From an uncultured Alphaproteobacteria bacterium (GTDB lineage: Bacteria; Pseudomonadota; Alphaproteobacteria; HIMB59; GCA-002718135), in the NCBI GenBank assembly GCA_902596365.1, contig CACJTT010000009.1:1-46348 (forward strand): a stretch of DNA of 46,348 bases. The letters run 5' to 3'. Under the pieces are notes generated by a model. It had not been told where the DNA came from and ran no database searches. It saw only the letters and a program-made list of their open reading frames with translations. The position numbers and the translations under genes are program-made. Positions 29,575 through 37,215 of this stretch are shown piece by piece. Position 1 is the first letter of the stretch, and each line of letters begins with the position of its first letter.

Positions 29575-30012
29575 ATGACAAGAAACCTATCCGTATGGAA
29601 TTCGCTTAGACCATTTTCAGTTGGATTTGACTCAATTTTTGAAGAATTTGATAGAATGCTAGAGTCAACTGAGCGGCACAATTCAAATTATCCACCCTAT
29701 AATATTCACAGAATAAATGAGAATAATTATAAAATTGAAGTAGCATTAGCGGGGTATTCTAAAGATGATATTGAATTAGAGCTTAAAGAAAATAATCTTA
29801 CTGTTCGCAACAGACAAAAAGAGAAAGTTGTGAATGAAGAAGGAAATGGCGTTATTCACAAGGGAATTTCAACCAGACAATTTGAAAGATCATTTACTAT
29901 CTCAGAAGATATAAAAGTTAAAAATGCTGAATTGTTGAATGGTCTGTTAAATATTGATTTAGAGCGCATCATCCCTGAGGAAAAAAAGGCTCGGTTAATA
30001 GAAATTAAATAA
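29575..30012 (+). CDS. ibpA: Small heat-shock protein, Hsp20/IbpA type
   Basis: ATP-independent holdase that binds unfolding proteins. 145 residues with N-terminal FDSIFEEFDRML, an alpha-crystallin domain starting YPPYNIHRINENNYKIEVALAGYSKDDIEL, GISTRQFERSFTISEDI, ELLNGLLNIDLER and the C-terminal I-x-I-type tail LIEIK. Closest in pattern to IbpA. AAGGAG precedes the ATG, a sigma-32 promoter lies upstream and a strong terminator follows, so it is a monocistronic heat-shock gene. Confidence 0.95.
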   Translation: MTRNLSVWNSLRPFSVGFDSIFEEFDRMLESTERHNSNYPPYNIHRINENNYKIEVALAGYSKDDIELELKENNLTVRNRQKEKVVNEEGNGVIHKGISTRQFERSFTISEDIKVKNAELLNGLLNIDLERIIPEEKKARLIEIK

Positions 30013-30046
30013 TTTAGAAGTATTTTAAATATATTTAATAAGGATA

Positions 30047-30075
30047 GGGGCCCAATGTGGCCCCATTTTTATTTT
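30047..30075 (+). terminator. Intrinsic terminator of hsp20
   Basis: GGGGCC (30047-30052) and GGCCCC (30059-30064) flank a 6-nt loop and are followed by ATTTTTATTTT. Classic rho-independent form. Confidence 0.88.
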
Positions 30076-30111
30076 ATTGGAAAATGATAAAAGCTAAACT
30101 ATAATTAATTA

Positions 30112-30813
30112 ATGAAGTTAATTGCAATTATTATCTTTTTATTTAGTTCTCATCTATTTGCCCATCAGCCAAAGTTAATTAATTATTCACCCTCAATTGA
30201 TAATCCTCATGAAGTTATAGATCCAGAAATATCTAAAGCATATTATGGTAAGCTTAATGGTGAACCACACTATTATATAATTAATAGTGAAGAAGAATTT
30301 TTATTTTATACTGGAATTTTAAGTCCTAAAGTTGATGATGATCATTTATGGTTATCGATTGCTGTGTATTCGATAAATGAAAAAAATAATAAAATTTTAA
30401 AATTTTTTGCTGACGGTCAGAACTTTGAATGGGAAGCTTGGTATGAACCATATGCTAGAGATTGGTATTGGAAAGGTCCGGAAATAGGAGCTGACGTAAA
30501 TGAAGATACAGGTTTTAAGAGAAGTTTTAATTTAGATGCAGGTTCTTACATAATACAAATTTTTAATCAGAATAACACAGGCCATTATTCTCTTGCTGTA
30601 GGAGAAGCGGAATTTTTTGGATCTAATTTATGGGAGCAAATTTTAACATGGACGCCCATCCTTTTATATATTGGTCCTGTTATGGATATAGCGCATTGGC
30701 AAAAATTTGATATTCGCGCTTATATTCCTCACATAGCTCTAGTGGTTATAATTTCCCTAATTTATTTTATTATTAAAAAGTTATTTTTTAGAAAACAAAA
30801 AAAATTTGTATGA
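30112..30813 (+). CDS. Exported protein with C-terminal membrane anchor, next to HupE/UreJ
   Basis: 233 residues, family not recognised. It has a Sec signal peptide (cleavage near HLFAHQ), a mature region rich in aromatic and acidic residues (WEAWYEPYARDWYWKGPEI, LDAGSYIIQIFNQNNTGHYSLAVGE) that reads like a beta-sandwich, and a C-terminal hydrophobic segment (~205-224) followed by a basic tail. The outside domain would face the periplasm. The stop overlaps the HupE/UreJ start by ATGA, so the two products probably act together, perhaps in metal capture. That role is inference only. Confidence 0.7.
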   Translation: MKLIAIIIFLFSSHLFAHQPKLINYSPSIDNPHEVIDPEISKAYYGKLNGEPHYYIINSEEEFLFYTGILSPKVDDDHLWLSIAVYSINEKNNKILKFFADGQNFEWEAWYEPYARDWYWKGPEIGADVNEDTGFKRSFNLDAGSYIIQIFNQNNTGHYSLAVGEAEFFGSNLWEQILTWTPILLYIGPVMDIAHWQKFDIRAYIPHIALVVIISLIYFIIKKLFFRKQKKFV

Positions 30814-31412
30814 AATCAAATTTAATTTTATTTTTTTTATCTTTTATATTTTTTGTCCCTTCAGTTCATGCACATACTTTTACCGGTATGGTAGGTTTTT
30901 ATGATGGTCTTTCTCATCCAGTATTAGGAATAGATCATTTTTTAGCAATGGTTAGTGTTGGTGTTGTAAGCGCCCAAATAGGAGGGAGGGCAATTTGGTC
31001 AATTCCTGCAACCTTTGTTTTAATGATGATAGTTGGTGGAACCATTGGTATGCTTATTGAAGTTTCCTTTTTTGACTTTGAAGAATCTGCCTTTGTAGTT
31101 GTTGAATACGGAATAGTATTTTCTGTTATATTATTGGGCTTAGCAATTGCTATAGAAAAAAAAATTGCCACTAATATTATAATGATTTTCATTTGCATTT
31201 TTGGAATCTGTCACGGATTAGCTCACGGTATGGAGATGCCATGGGCCGTAAACCCAATTTTATTTGCACTTGGCTTTGCTTCAGGAACAGCAACGTTACA
31301 TTTATTTGGTGTGGGAATAGGAAGTCTAGCTATTAAGACCAAATTTTCATCGATTGTTCTAAGAATAGTTGGAGTCGGATGTGCTTTGTTTGGTGTGTCT
31401 TTATTAATCTAA
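30810..31412 (+). CDS. HupE/UreJ family nickel/cobalt permease
   Basis: 200 residues. A signal peptide ending at about VHAHTF is followed by roughly six membrane segments. Family motifs are GLSHPVLGIDHFLAMVSVG and ICHGLAHGMEMP, with His residues suited to metal binding, plus ASGTATLHLFGVGIG. HupE/UreJ proteins move Ni2+ or Co2+. Neither urease nor hydrogenase genes are in this window, so the client enzyme is unknown. Coupled to the preceding exported protein. Confidence 0.88.
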   Translation: MKSNLILFFLSFIFFVPSVHAHTFTGMVGFYDGLSHPVLGIDHFLAMVSVGVVSAQIGGRAIWSIPATFVLMMIVGGTIGMLIEVSFFDFEESAFVVVEYGIVFSVILLGLAIAIEKKIATNIIMIFICIFGICHGLAHGMEMPWAVNPILFALGFASGTATLHLFGVGIGSLAIKTKFSSIVLRIVGVGCALFGVSLLI

Positions 31413-31413
31413 A

Positions 31414-31428
31414 TTAGAATAAGTCTAA
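31414..31428. promoter_or_regulatory. Operator-like palindrome 1 (ICE/Irr-like, one mismatch)
   Basis: TTAGAATAAGTCTAA differs by one base from the perfect palindrome at 31957. It begins immediately after the HupE/UreJ stop and lies 158 nt before the MarR-like start. The form TTAGAA-N3-TTCTAA resembles the alphaproteobacterial Irr iron control element. Binding protein not shown. Confidence 0.5.
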
Positions 31429-31529
31429 ATTTAATAATGATTAGTTTTCAATATATATCCTCAACATAAAAAACTAATTTTACTCATAAATTAAAATCCA
31501 TAAATAAGAATCTGTATGTTTCTACTCGT

Positions 31530-31570
31530 GGTTGAAAAATTGTTGCAGGTACCAGCGCAATTTTTCAACC
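31530..31570. promoter_or_regulatory. 13-bp perfect inverted repeat before the MarR-like gene
   Basis: GGTTGAAAAATTG (31530-31542) and CAATTTTTCAACC (31558-31570) are exact complements around a 15-nt centre. It ends 16 nt before the ATG, where a regulator would overlap RNA polymerase or the RNA would fold near the ribosome site. It lacks a T-tract, so it is not an ordinary terminator. Either an operator or a leader hairpin. Confidence 0.6.
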
Positions 31571-31586
31571 TACTTAAACTTGCCTT

Positions 31587-31949
31587 ATGCTAGGACTTGA
31601 GAACGTTATCGATTTAGTAAAAAGCGACTTCTATTCAAAAAAATCTTCTGATCCTTGTTACGATTTTTTTTATTCATCAGCGCTAGCTCATCTTATTAGC
31701 CTTGAAATAGCATCATCAACTTATTCTAATCAATGTATGTCGTATGAGGATCTATGTAAAAAAATGCCCTCAAAACTAGGCTGTAGATCAACAATTTATT
31801 CAACTTTAAATACCGCTGTTAAGAAAGGTTTTTTTACAAAAGAATTTTCTACAAAAGATAGAAGGGTCAGATCTTACTGTTTGTCAGAAGACTATTCTTT
31901 AATGCTAACAAAGTGGTATTTGGATCAAAAAAAATATTTTTCAAACTAG
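31587..31949 (+). CDS. MarR-like winged-helix regulator
   Basis: 120 residues. The central part (MSYEDLCKKMPSKLGCRSTIYSTLNTAVKKGFF) reads as a helix-turn-helix, followed by a wing TKEFSTKDRRVRSYCLSED, the D-x-R wing pattern of MarR and related factors. N- and C-terminal helices would form the dimer interface. No cofactor site is evident beyond three Cys residues. It lies between two near-identical palindromes, 198 nt before the DUF4856 gene on the same strand, and probably controls that locus and itself. Confidence 0.72.
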   Translation: MLGLENVIDLVKSDFYSKKSSDPCYDFFYSSALAHLISLEIASSTYSNQCMSYEDLCKKMPSKLGCRSTIYSTLNTAVKKGFFTKEFSTKDRRVRSYCLSEDYSLMLTKWYLDQKKYFSN

Positions 31950-31956
31950 CATTTAA

Positions 31957-31971
31957 TTAGAATAATTCTAA
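31957..31971. promoter_or_regulatory. Operator-like palindrome 2 (ICE/Irr-like, perfect)
   Basis: TTAGAATAATTCTAA is a perfect 7-1-7 palindrome 175 nt before the DUF4856 start. TTAGAA-N3-TTCTAA matches what I recall of the Irr/ICE box (TTTAGAA-N3-TTCTAAA) except the outermost left base. It could serve a local regulator instead. Confidence 0.6.
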
Positions 31972-32069
31972 AAACCAAGATTATATCAATCATTTCCTAC
32001 ATTTATTTTTAAAGATTAATATTTTTTATATTTGAGGTTAATAATCTCTCAGATTCTCAATAAGAGGAC

Positions 32070-32120
32070 GCGGGAGCAATAAACAAATAGTTCCAGCTAA
32101 TTCCGTTATTCAGCTCCCGC
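32070..32120 (+). promoter_or_regulatory. GC-rich leader hairpin before the DUF4856 gene
   Basis: GCGGGAGC (32070-32077) pairs exactly with GCTCCCGC (32113-32120). Inside, AATAA (32078-32082) pairs with TTATT (32106-32110) across a 2-nt bulge. It ends 26 nt before the ATG, just ahead of the SD-like GAGGAG. High GC content in a very AT-rich gap suggests a conserved RNA structure. I cannot match it to a known riboswitch class. Confidence 0.6.
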
Positions 32121-32146
32121 AATTAAATATTTATTACGAGGAGTTT

Positions 32147-33520
32147 ATGAAAAAAATACTTACAGTTGTAGCCTCAGTGATAATAGCTTTTAGTTTTTCA
32201 AAAGCATTATTAGCTGATGGTCATATATATGGACCTTATCCAATTACCCTAAAAGGTTATGATGGTGATAAAACAAATTCAGTTAAATATACTGGGCAAA
32301 TGGCAAGACAAGTTCTTCATGATAGTTTGAAAAAACTTGTTAAAACAGGCGATCTCAATAAAATGATGGCTTATTACAATGGTGAAGATGGTTTAGAGAT
32401 AATTGCTCCAAAGTCTAAAGATGGTTTCCCAGTTATGCAAACTATGGTTGCAGAAATAGGAAGCGGTAACTTGTCAGGTAAAATGTACAAAGGTGCAATT
32501 CCTGGTTGGGGAGGACTAACCGGTCCTGAAGCTATTGAGCACATGATGCAAAAAGCCAGTGAAGTTGAAGGTGGTTTCGATCCAAACACTGGATTTGATT
32601 ACACACAACTAATCTCTAAATTTGCTATGGGTGCTGTTTTTTATAACCAAGCAGTAAACAACTATCTTGGAAAGAAAATGAAAGTTGGTGAAAAACCAAA
32701 TAACAAACCTTACAAAGAAGGATCTTATTATACTGGCAAAGAACATAGTTGGGATGAAGCTTTTGGATATTGGGGTGCGCCAGCACATTCTTTAACATTA
32801 TCGGCTGAAGAAAACTATAATGTTGCTAAGATGAAAGATTTATCATCAGCTGATTATAATGGAGATGGTGTTGTAGATTTGTATTCTGAGATGCTATATG
32901 CTCATGCTTATTACGCATCAAGTTATGACAAAGGTGGAAAGACAAACTATCTTGCTACAGTTAACCAAGCATTTATAGATGGAAGGGAAGTTATAAGAGA
33001 CGCTGATGGTCGTAACCTTAATTTTGATGAAAGAACTGCTATGTTAGCAGCAAGAGATACTATTAGAGATAACTGGCAAAAAGTTATTGCGGAGTCTGTT
33101 TTTAAATATGCAGGCTCAACTTATAAGGACATAGTAGCGCTTGAAATAATCGTTGAAGCAAATGGTGATACAACTGATGCATTTAGAAAATATGCAAAGC
33201 ATTGGGGAGAGCTTAAAGGCTTCGCTTTAGCACTTCAGTGTGGACCAGAAAATCTAGGAGAAGCAGCTGTAAAAATGAATAGAATGATGGGCTTTGGACC
33301 AGTTCTATTAAATGCTTCACAAGTCGTCGGGGTTGATTCAAATGGCAATTTCATCAAAGATCAAGCTCAGGAATGGGGTGAGTTTAAGTTGCATATGCTT
33401 AAAATTCAAAAACTTATGATCGATGAATTTGGTGTAACTGCTAAAGCTAATGATCAATTATCTGCTATGGAAGATCTTGCTAGTTCATTGGGAAGTTCTG
33501 ACTCTGCAGAAAATGATTAG
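32147..33520 (+). CDS. Exported DUF4856-like protein
   Basis: 457 residues with a Sec signal peptide (cleavage near LLADGH). The family guess rests on the YPITLKGYDGDKTNSVKYTGQMARQ opening and SWDEAFGYWGAP, characteristic of DUF4856. An EF-hand-like loop DYNGDGVVD occurs in the middle. His-, Glu- and Trp-containing stretches (AKHWGELKGFALALQ, EWGEFKLHMLKIQKLM) suggest a helical periplasmic protein. It is headed by a strong SD, a leader hairpin and an ICE-like box, and followed by the Fbp genes. I infer a part in iron acquisition. Binding of iron is not shown by the sequence. Confidence 0.7.
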   Translation: MKKILTVVASVIIAFSFSKALLADGHIYGPYPITLKGYDGDKTNSVKYTGQMARQVLHDSLKKLVKTGDLNKMMAYYNGEDGLEIIAPKSKDGFPVMQTMVAEIGSGNLSGKMYKGAIPGWGGLTGPEAIEHMMQKASEVEGGFDPNTGFDYTQLISKFAMGAVFYNQAVNNYLGKKMKVGEKPNNKPYKEGSYYTGKEHSWDEAFGYWGAPAHSLTLSAEENYNVAKMKDLSSADYNGDGVVDLYSEMLYAHAYYASSYDKGGKTNYLATVNQAFIDGREVIRDADGRNLNFDERTAMLAARDTIRDNWQKVIAESVFKYAGSTYKDIVALEIIVEANGDTTDAFRKYAKHWGELKGFALALQCGPENLGEAAVKMNRMMGFGPVLLNASQVVGVDSNGNFIKDQAQEWGEFKLHMLKIQKLMIDEFGVTAKANDQLSAMEDLASSLGSSDSAEND

Positions 33521-33531
33521 TATTAAATTTT

Positions 33532-33557
33532 GTGTGGCTTTTTTAAAAAAGCCACAC
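33532..33557. terminator. 26-bp perfect palindrome after the DUF4856 gene
   Basis: GTGTGGCTTTTTT (33532-33544) and its exact complement (33545-33557) adjoin without spacer; the A/T centre opens into the loop. No T-tract follows, so it may act as a partial terminator or as an mRNA 3'-end stabiliser, lowering read-through into the gene 12 nt downstream. Confidence 0.55.
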
Positions 33558-33569
33558 TACTAAAGTTAT

Positions 33570-34589
33570 ATGGACATCCTTTCAGACTATTTTGTAAAAA
33601 TTGGTAGTCAATTTATTGATCCCAAAAAAAGAGTGTTTATAGCATATATCGTTATATCAATATTCATTGCCTTAGGTTGGTTTATCTTAAGTAAAAAATT
33701 TTCTTTTAAAGTTGCTTTAAAAAAAATTTTTAATTGGAATATATTTTTTTCTAAATCAGCAAAATCTGACTATAAAGTTTTTTTCATCAATCAATTAATA
33801 ATGATGGTAGTCTCACCAATATTGATAACGCATTTAACAATAGCTACAGCTTTGTATTTTTATTTTCACTCAATAGATTGGCTGAGTGTTGGAATGTTTG
33901 CAAATACCCCACCTATTATTGTAGTGATTTCTTTTACGACTTTTCAATTTATGATTGATGACTTTAGTAAGTATTTTATTCATAGATTTATGCACCGTTG
34001 GCCAATTCTTTGGTCACTGCATAAGGTTCATCATTCAGCGACTGTTCTTACACCAATGACAGTTTTCAGAACACATCCATTAGAAGGAATTATTTTTTCT
34101 TTAAGAAGTTCAGTTACACAAGCCATTAGTATTTCAACATTTATATTTTTATTTGGAAATACAGTTAGTTTATATACGATATTAGGGGTTAATATTTTTG
34201 TATTTATTTTTAATGTTTTAGGCTCAAACCTAAGGCATTCTCATATAGGCATTCAATATTGGAAGTGGGTAGAATATATTTTTATTTCTCCAGCCCAACA
34301 CCAACTTCATCACTCTATAGCCAAGGAACACCATGATAAAAATTTTGGTGCTGCATTAGCAATTTGGGATTGGCTTTTTGGCTCATTACATCATTCTGTT
34401 GATTTTGAAACACTCAATCTTGGTATTGAAAAAAATCAAAAAGACGAAAGTCATGACCTAAAAACACTTTATTTAAATCCTTTTTTTGAAATAAAAAATT
34501 ATTTTATTAAAAATTTAAATTTGTTACGAAAAAAATTTTATTTTAATCAATTTAAGAGGAGTTACTCTAATGAAAAAAAATACTATTAA
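33570..34589 (+). CDS. Fatty acid hydroxylase/sterol desaturase family membrane protein
   Basis: 339 residues with several hydrophobic segments. Histidine clusters typical of the di-iron membrane hydroxylases are visible: HRFMHRWPILWSLHKVHHS (HX3H and HX2HH), LRHSHIG and QHQLHHSIAKEHH. These enzymes hydroxylate or desaturate lipids with O2 and two irons. The substrate here is unknown. The final 20 nt overlap the start of fbpA, so the two are coupled. Placement among iron genes may reflect its need for iron or a role in modifying a lipid or siderophore-like product. Confidence 0.86.
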   Translation: MDILSDYFVKIGSQFIDPKKRVFIAYIVISIFIALGWFILSKKFSFKVALKKIFNWNIFFSKSAKSDYKVFFINQLIMMVVSPILITHLTIATALYFYFHSIDWLSVGMFANTPPIIVVISFTTFQFMIDDFSKYFIHRFMHRWPILWSLHKVHHSATVLTPMTVFRTHPLEGIIFSLRSSVTQAISISTFIFLFGNTVSLYTILGVNIFVFIFNVLGSNLRHSHIGIQYWKWVEYIFISPAQHQLHHSIAKEHHDKNFGAALAIWDWLFGSLHHSVDFETLNLGIEKNQKDESHDLKTLYLNPFFEIKNYFIKNLNLLRKKFYFNQFKRSYSNEKKYY

Positions 34590-35589
34590 TATTCTATCAA
34601 TAATTTTTGTTGCATGCTTTTCAGTAAATCTTTTTGCGAAAGAAATTAATATATATTCACACAGACAACCTTTTCTAATTAACCCTTTTTTAGAATTATT
34701 CACTAATGAAACTGGGATTAAAACAAATGTTATCTATTCAAAAAAAGGTCTTGCACAAAGATTACAATCAGAAGGAGAAAACAGTCCAGCTGATGTTATC
34801 TTAACTGTTGATATAGGCAGATTATATATTTACTCAGATTTAAATCTTTTGGCATCTATAGAATCTAAAAAATTAATAGAAAATGTTCCATCGCATTTAA
34901 GAAGTCCTGAAAATAATTGGTTTGCTCTTTCTAAAAGAGCAAGGGTTATTGCGGTAAATAAAGAAATAATTAAGGATGGTGAAATAACTAGATTAGAAGA
35001 CTTAGCCAACCCAAAATGGAAAGGTCAAATTTGTTCAAGACCTGGAAGTCATGTTTATAATAGAGGAATAATGGCATCTGTTTTAGCAGAATACGGTGAA
35101 GAAAATGCTGAAGCATGGGCAAAAGGTCTTGTTAATAATTTTGCACGAAGACCTCAAGGAAATGACAGAGCACAAGTTAAGTCTATTTATGAAGGTGAGT
35201 GTAATATTGCAATTATTAATAATTATTATTATGGAAAATTAAAATTTTCTGAAGATCCTGAACAAAGAAAATGGGCTGAAAAAGTAAAGCTGGTTTTTCC
35301 AAATCAAAGAGAGGATGATCGTGGAGCACATATTAACATATCGGGTGGAGGTGTTGCCCTACATTCAAAAAATAAAAAAGAAGCAATAATGTTATTAGAA
35401 TTTTTAACCACAAAAAAATCTCAACAATTATATGGAGAAATAAATTTTGAGTACCCTGTTAATCCTAATGTGAATCCAAGCAAAGAGCTCAGCTCTTGGG
35501 GAAATTTCAGGGAAGATCAATTGCCAATTATAAAAATTGCAGAACTTGCTCCTGAGGCTCAAAAAATAATTGATAGAGTTGGTTGGTAA
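34570..35589 (+). CDS. fbpA: Iron(III) ABC transporter substrate-binding protein (FbpA/FutA type)
   Basis: Periplasmic ferric-binding protein, 339 residues with signal peptide ending SVNLFA. The mature protein begins KEINIYSHRQPFL as in FbpA/IdiA/FutA. A run of tyrosines Tyr219-Tyr221 in INNYYYGKL corresponds to the iron-ligating tyrosines, and GVALHSKNKKEAIMLLEFL is the usual C-terminal helix region. A GAGGAG site lies upstream within the preceding gene. Followed by the permease gene after 18 nt. Confidence 0.93.
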   Translation: MKKNTINILSIIFVACFSVNLFAKEINIYSHRQPFLINPFLELFTNETGIKTNVIYSKKGLAQRLQSEGENSPADVILTVDIGRLYIYSDLNLLASIESKKLIENVPSHLRSPENNWFALSKRARVIAVNKEIIKDGEITRLEDLANPKWKGQICSRPGSHVYNRGIMASVLAEYGEENAEAWAKGLVNNFARRPQGNDRAQVKSIYEGECNIAIINNYYYGKLKFSEDPEQRKWAEKVKLVFPNQREDDRGAHINISGGGVALHSKNKKEAIMLLEFLTTKKSQQLYGEINFEYPVNPNVNPSKELSSWGNFREDQLPIIKIAELAPEAQKIIDRVGW

Positions 35590-35607
35590 TCTATAACATC
35601 AAGTGTT

Positions 35608-37215
35608 TTGTTAAATTGGAATAATTCATCTATATTTGCTACCTTAGTTGCATTAATTATTATTGCACCTGTCTTTGCAATTTTTTATTCTGCTTTTTTA
35701 GGTGACACTTCATTATGGTCTCATTTATTTTCTACTGTATTGCCAAGATATATTTCAAACACAATTATATTAATGTTAGGTGTAGGTATATTAAGTTCTA
35801 TATTAGGAGTATGTACCGCATGGGTTGTAACAAGGTATGATTTTTTTGGTAAGAATTTTTTTGAATGGGCTTTATTATTACCAGCAGCAGTACCAGCATA
35901 TATAATTGCTTATACTTATACAGATTTTTTAGAGTATGCTGGTCCTGTTCAAAAAATTATAAGAGAGTTTTTTAATTTTCAAAACGCAGATCAATACTGG
36001 TTTCCTGAAATACGATCAATGGAAGGAGCAATCTTTGTAATGTCATTTGTTTTATATCCTTATATTTATATGACTACTAGAGCATCATTTTTAACTGTTC
36101 CTATATCTTTTTTTCAAACAAGTTTAATCTATGGAAGAAGCAGTTTTTTTAGTGTTGCTTTACCACTTGCCCGACCTGGGATCATAGCTGGTTTGGCTCT
36201 TGTATTAATGGAAACTATATCTGATTTTGGCACTGTTGAATATTTTGCCCTTGAGACATTAACCCTAGGTGTTTTTAATGTATGGCTTGGTATGAATAGT
36301 TTATCAGGAGCTTCCCAAATCTCCTCTGTTTTATTTGTATTTGTAGTTGTCTTATTAACAATAGAGTATCTTGCTAGAAGAAATCAAAGATTTCATGAAA
36401 AAAGTAGTGGTCAAAATATGCTAGAATCAAAAGAAACATCAAATTTTAAGAAAGTAGTTTGTTTTACTGTTTGCACAATACCGATAGTTATTGGATTTGT
36501 TGTTCCTGTATCTATTTTGCTAAATTTTGTTTTTAGTGGTTTTTCAATTATTGATTTTACTCAAATATTTTATACTTCTTTTTTTAGCATTACTTTAGCT
36601 TTAGTCGGTGCATTTTTTGTTATGCTTGCTTCAATATTTTTAATTTTAATCTCACAGTATAAATCTAACAATTTTCAAAAATCATTAATCTTTCTTGCCT
36701 CTTGTGGATATGCTCTGCCAGGAACAATATTAGCAGTAGGAATGGTAATTTTCTTAGGATGGATTAATAAATATCTTCATCTTCATTTAAGTTATGTTGC
36801 CGGTGGTTTTATTGTTTTAATTTTTGCTTATGTAGTAAGATTTTTAGCTGTAGGAAATGCATCAATTAGATCAGGAATTTTAAAAATTCACCCAAATGCT
36901 ATGGATGCATCTTTAACTATGGGAGCTGGTTTTTACAGAGGAGTCAAAGTTGTTATTATGCCTTTGATATTATCCAATATATTAATTGGAGGAATATTAG
37001 TCTTTGTAGATATATTAAAAGAACTTCCTATAACGCTTTTGCTACGTCCGTTTAATTTTGAAACTTTGGCAACGTATGTTTATCAGTATGCCTCTGATGA
37101 ACTTTTACAAGAGTCGTCATTTGCTGCCCTTATCATAGTGGTGGTAGGATTAGGTCCAATTATATTTTTAAATTCTGCATTACAAAAAGTATCACAAAGA
37201 AAAGAAAGCGTTTAA
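35608..37215 (+). CDS. fbpB: Iron(III) ABC transporter permease (FbpB type)
   Basis: 535 residues, a fused double permease with about twelve membrane segments. Two BPD_transp_1 cores are visible, with the EAA-type loops around RSSFFSVALPLARPGIIAGL and GAGFYRGVKVVIMPLILSNIL. The start is TTG at 35608, without a good SD, which suggests low translation relative to fbpA. Its stop shares bases with the stop of the convergent fbpC (4-nt overlap). Requires that ATPase to function. Confidence 0.92.
   Translation: MLNWNNSSIFATLVALIIIAPVFAIFYSAFLGDTSLWSHLFSTVLPRYISNTIILMLGVGILSSILGVCTAWVVTRYDFFGKNFFEWALLLPAAVPAYIIAYTYTDFLEYAGPVQKIIREFFNFQNADQYWFPEIRSMEGAIFVMSFVLYPYIYMTTRASFLTVPISFFQTSLIYGRSSFFSVALPLARPGIIAGLALVLMETISDFGTVEYFALETLTLGVFNVWLGMNSLSGASQISSVLFVFVVVLLTIEYLARRNQRFHEKSSGQNMLESKETSNFKKVVCFTVCTIPIVIGFVVPVSILLNFVFSGFSIIDFTQIFYTSFFSITLALVGAFFVMLASIFLILISQYKSNNFQKSLIFLASCGYALPGTILAVGMVIFLGWINKYLHLHLSYVAGGFIVLIFAYVVRFLAVGNASIRSGILKIHPNAMDASLTMGAGFYRGVKVVIMPLILSNILIGGILVFVDILKELPITLLLRPFNFETLATYVYQYASDELLQESSFAALIIVVVGLGPIIFLNSALQKVSQRKESV

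Noticed and set aside
30013-30029. TTTAGAA-N3-TTTTAAA, an ICE-like sequence with one mismatch, just after hsp20
   Set aside because: It lies before the hsp20 terminator rather than next to a promoter, and one mismatch is not rare in such AT-rich DNA.
31413-32146. Mobile element or attachment site in the repeat-rich gaps around the MarR-like gene
   Set aside because: No transposase, integrase, target duplication or tRNA; the repeats are better explained as regulatory sites.
35594-35613. Short hairpin around the TTG start of fbpB
   Set aside because: Only about 5 A/T-rich pairs; too weak to claim.
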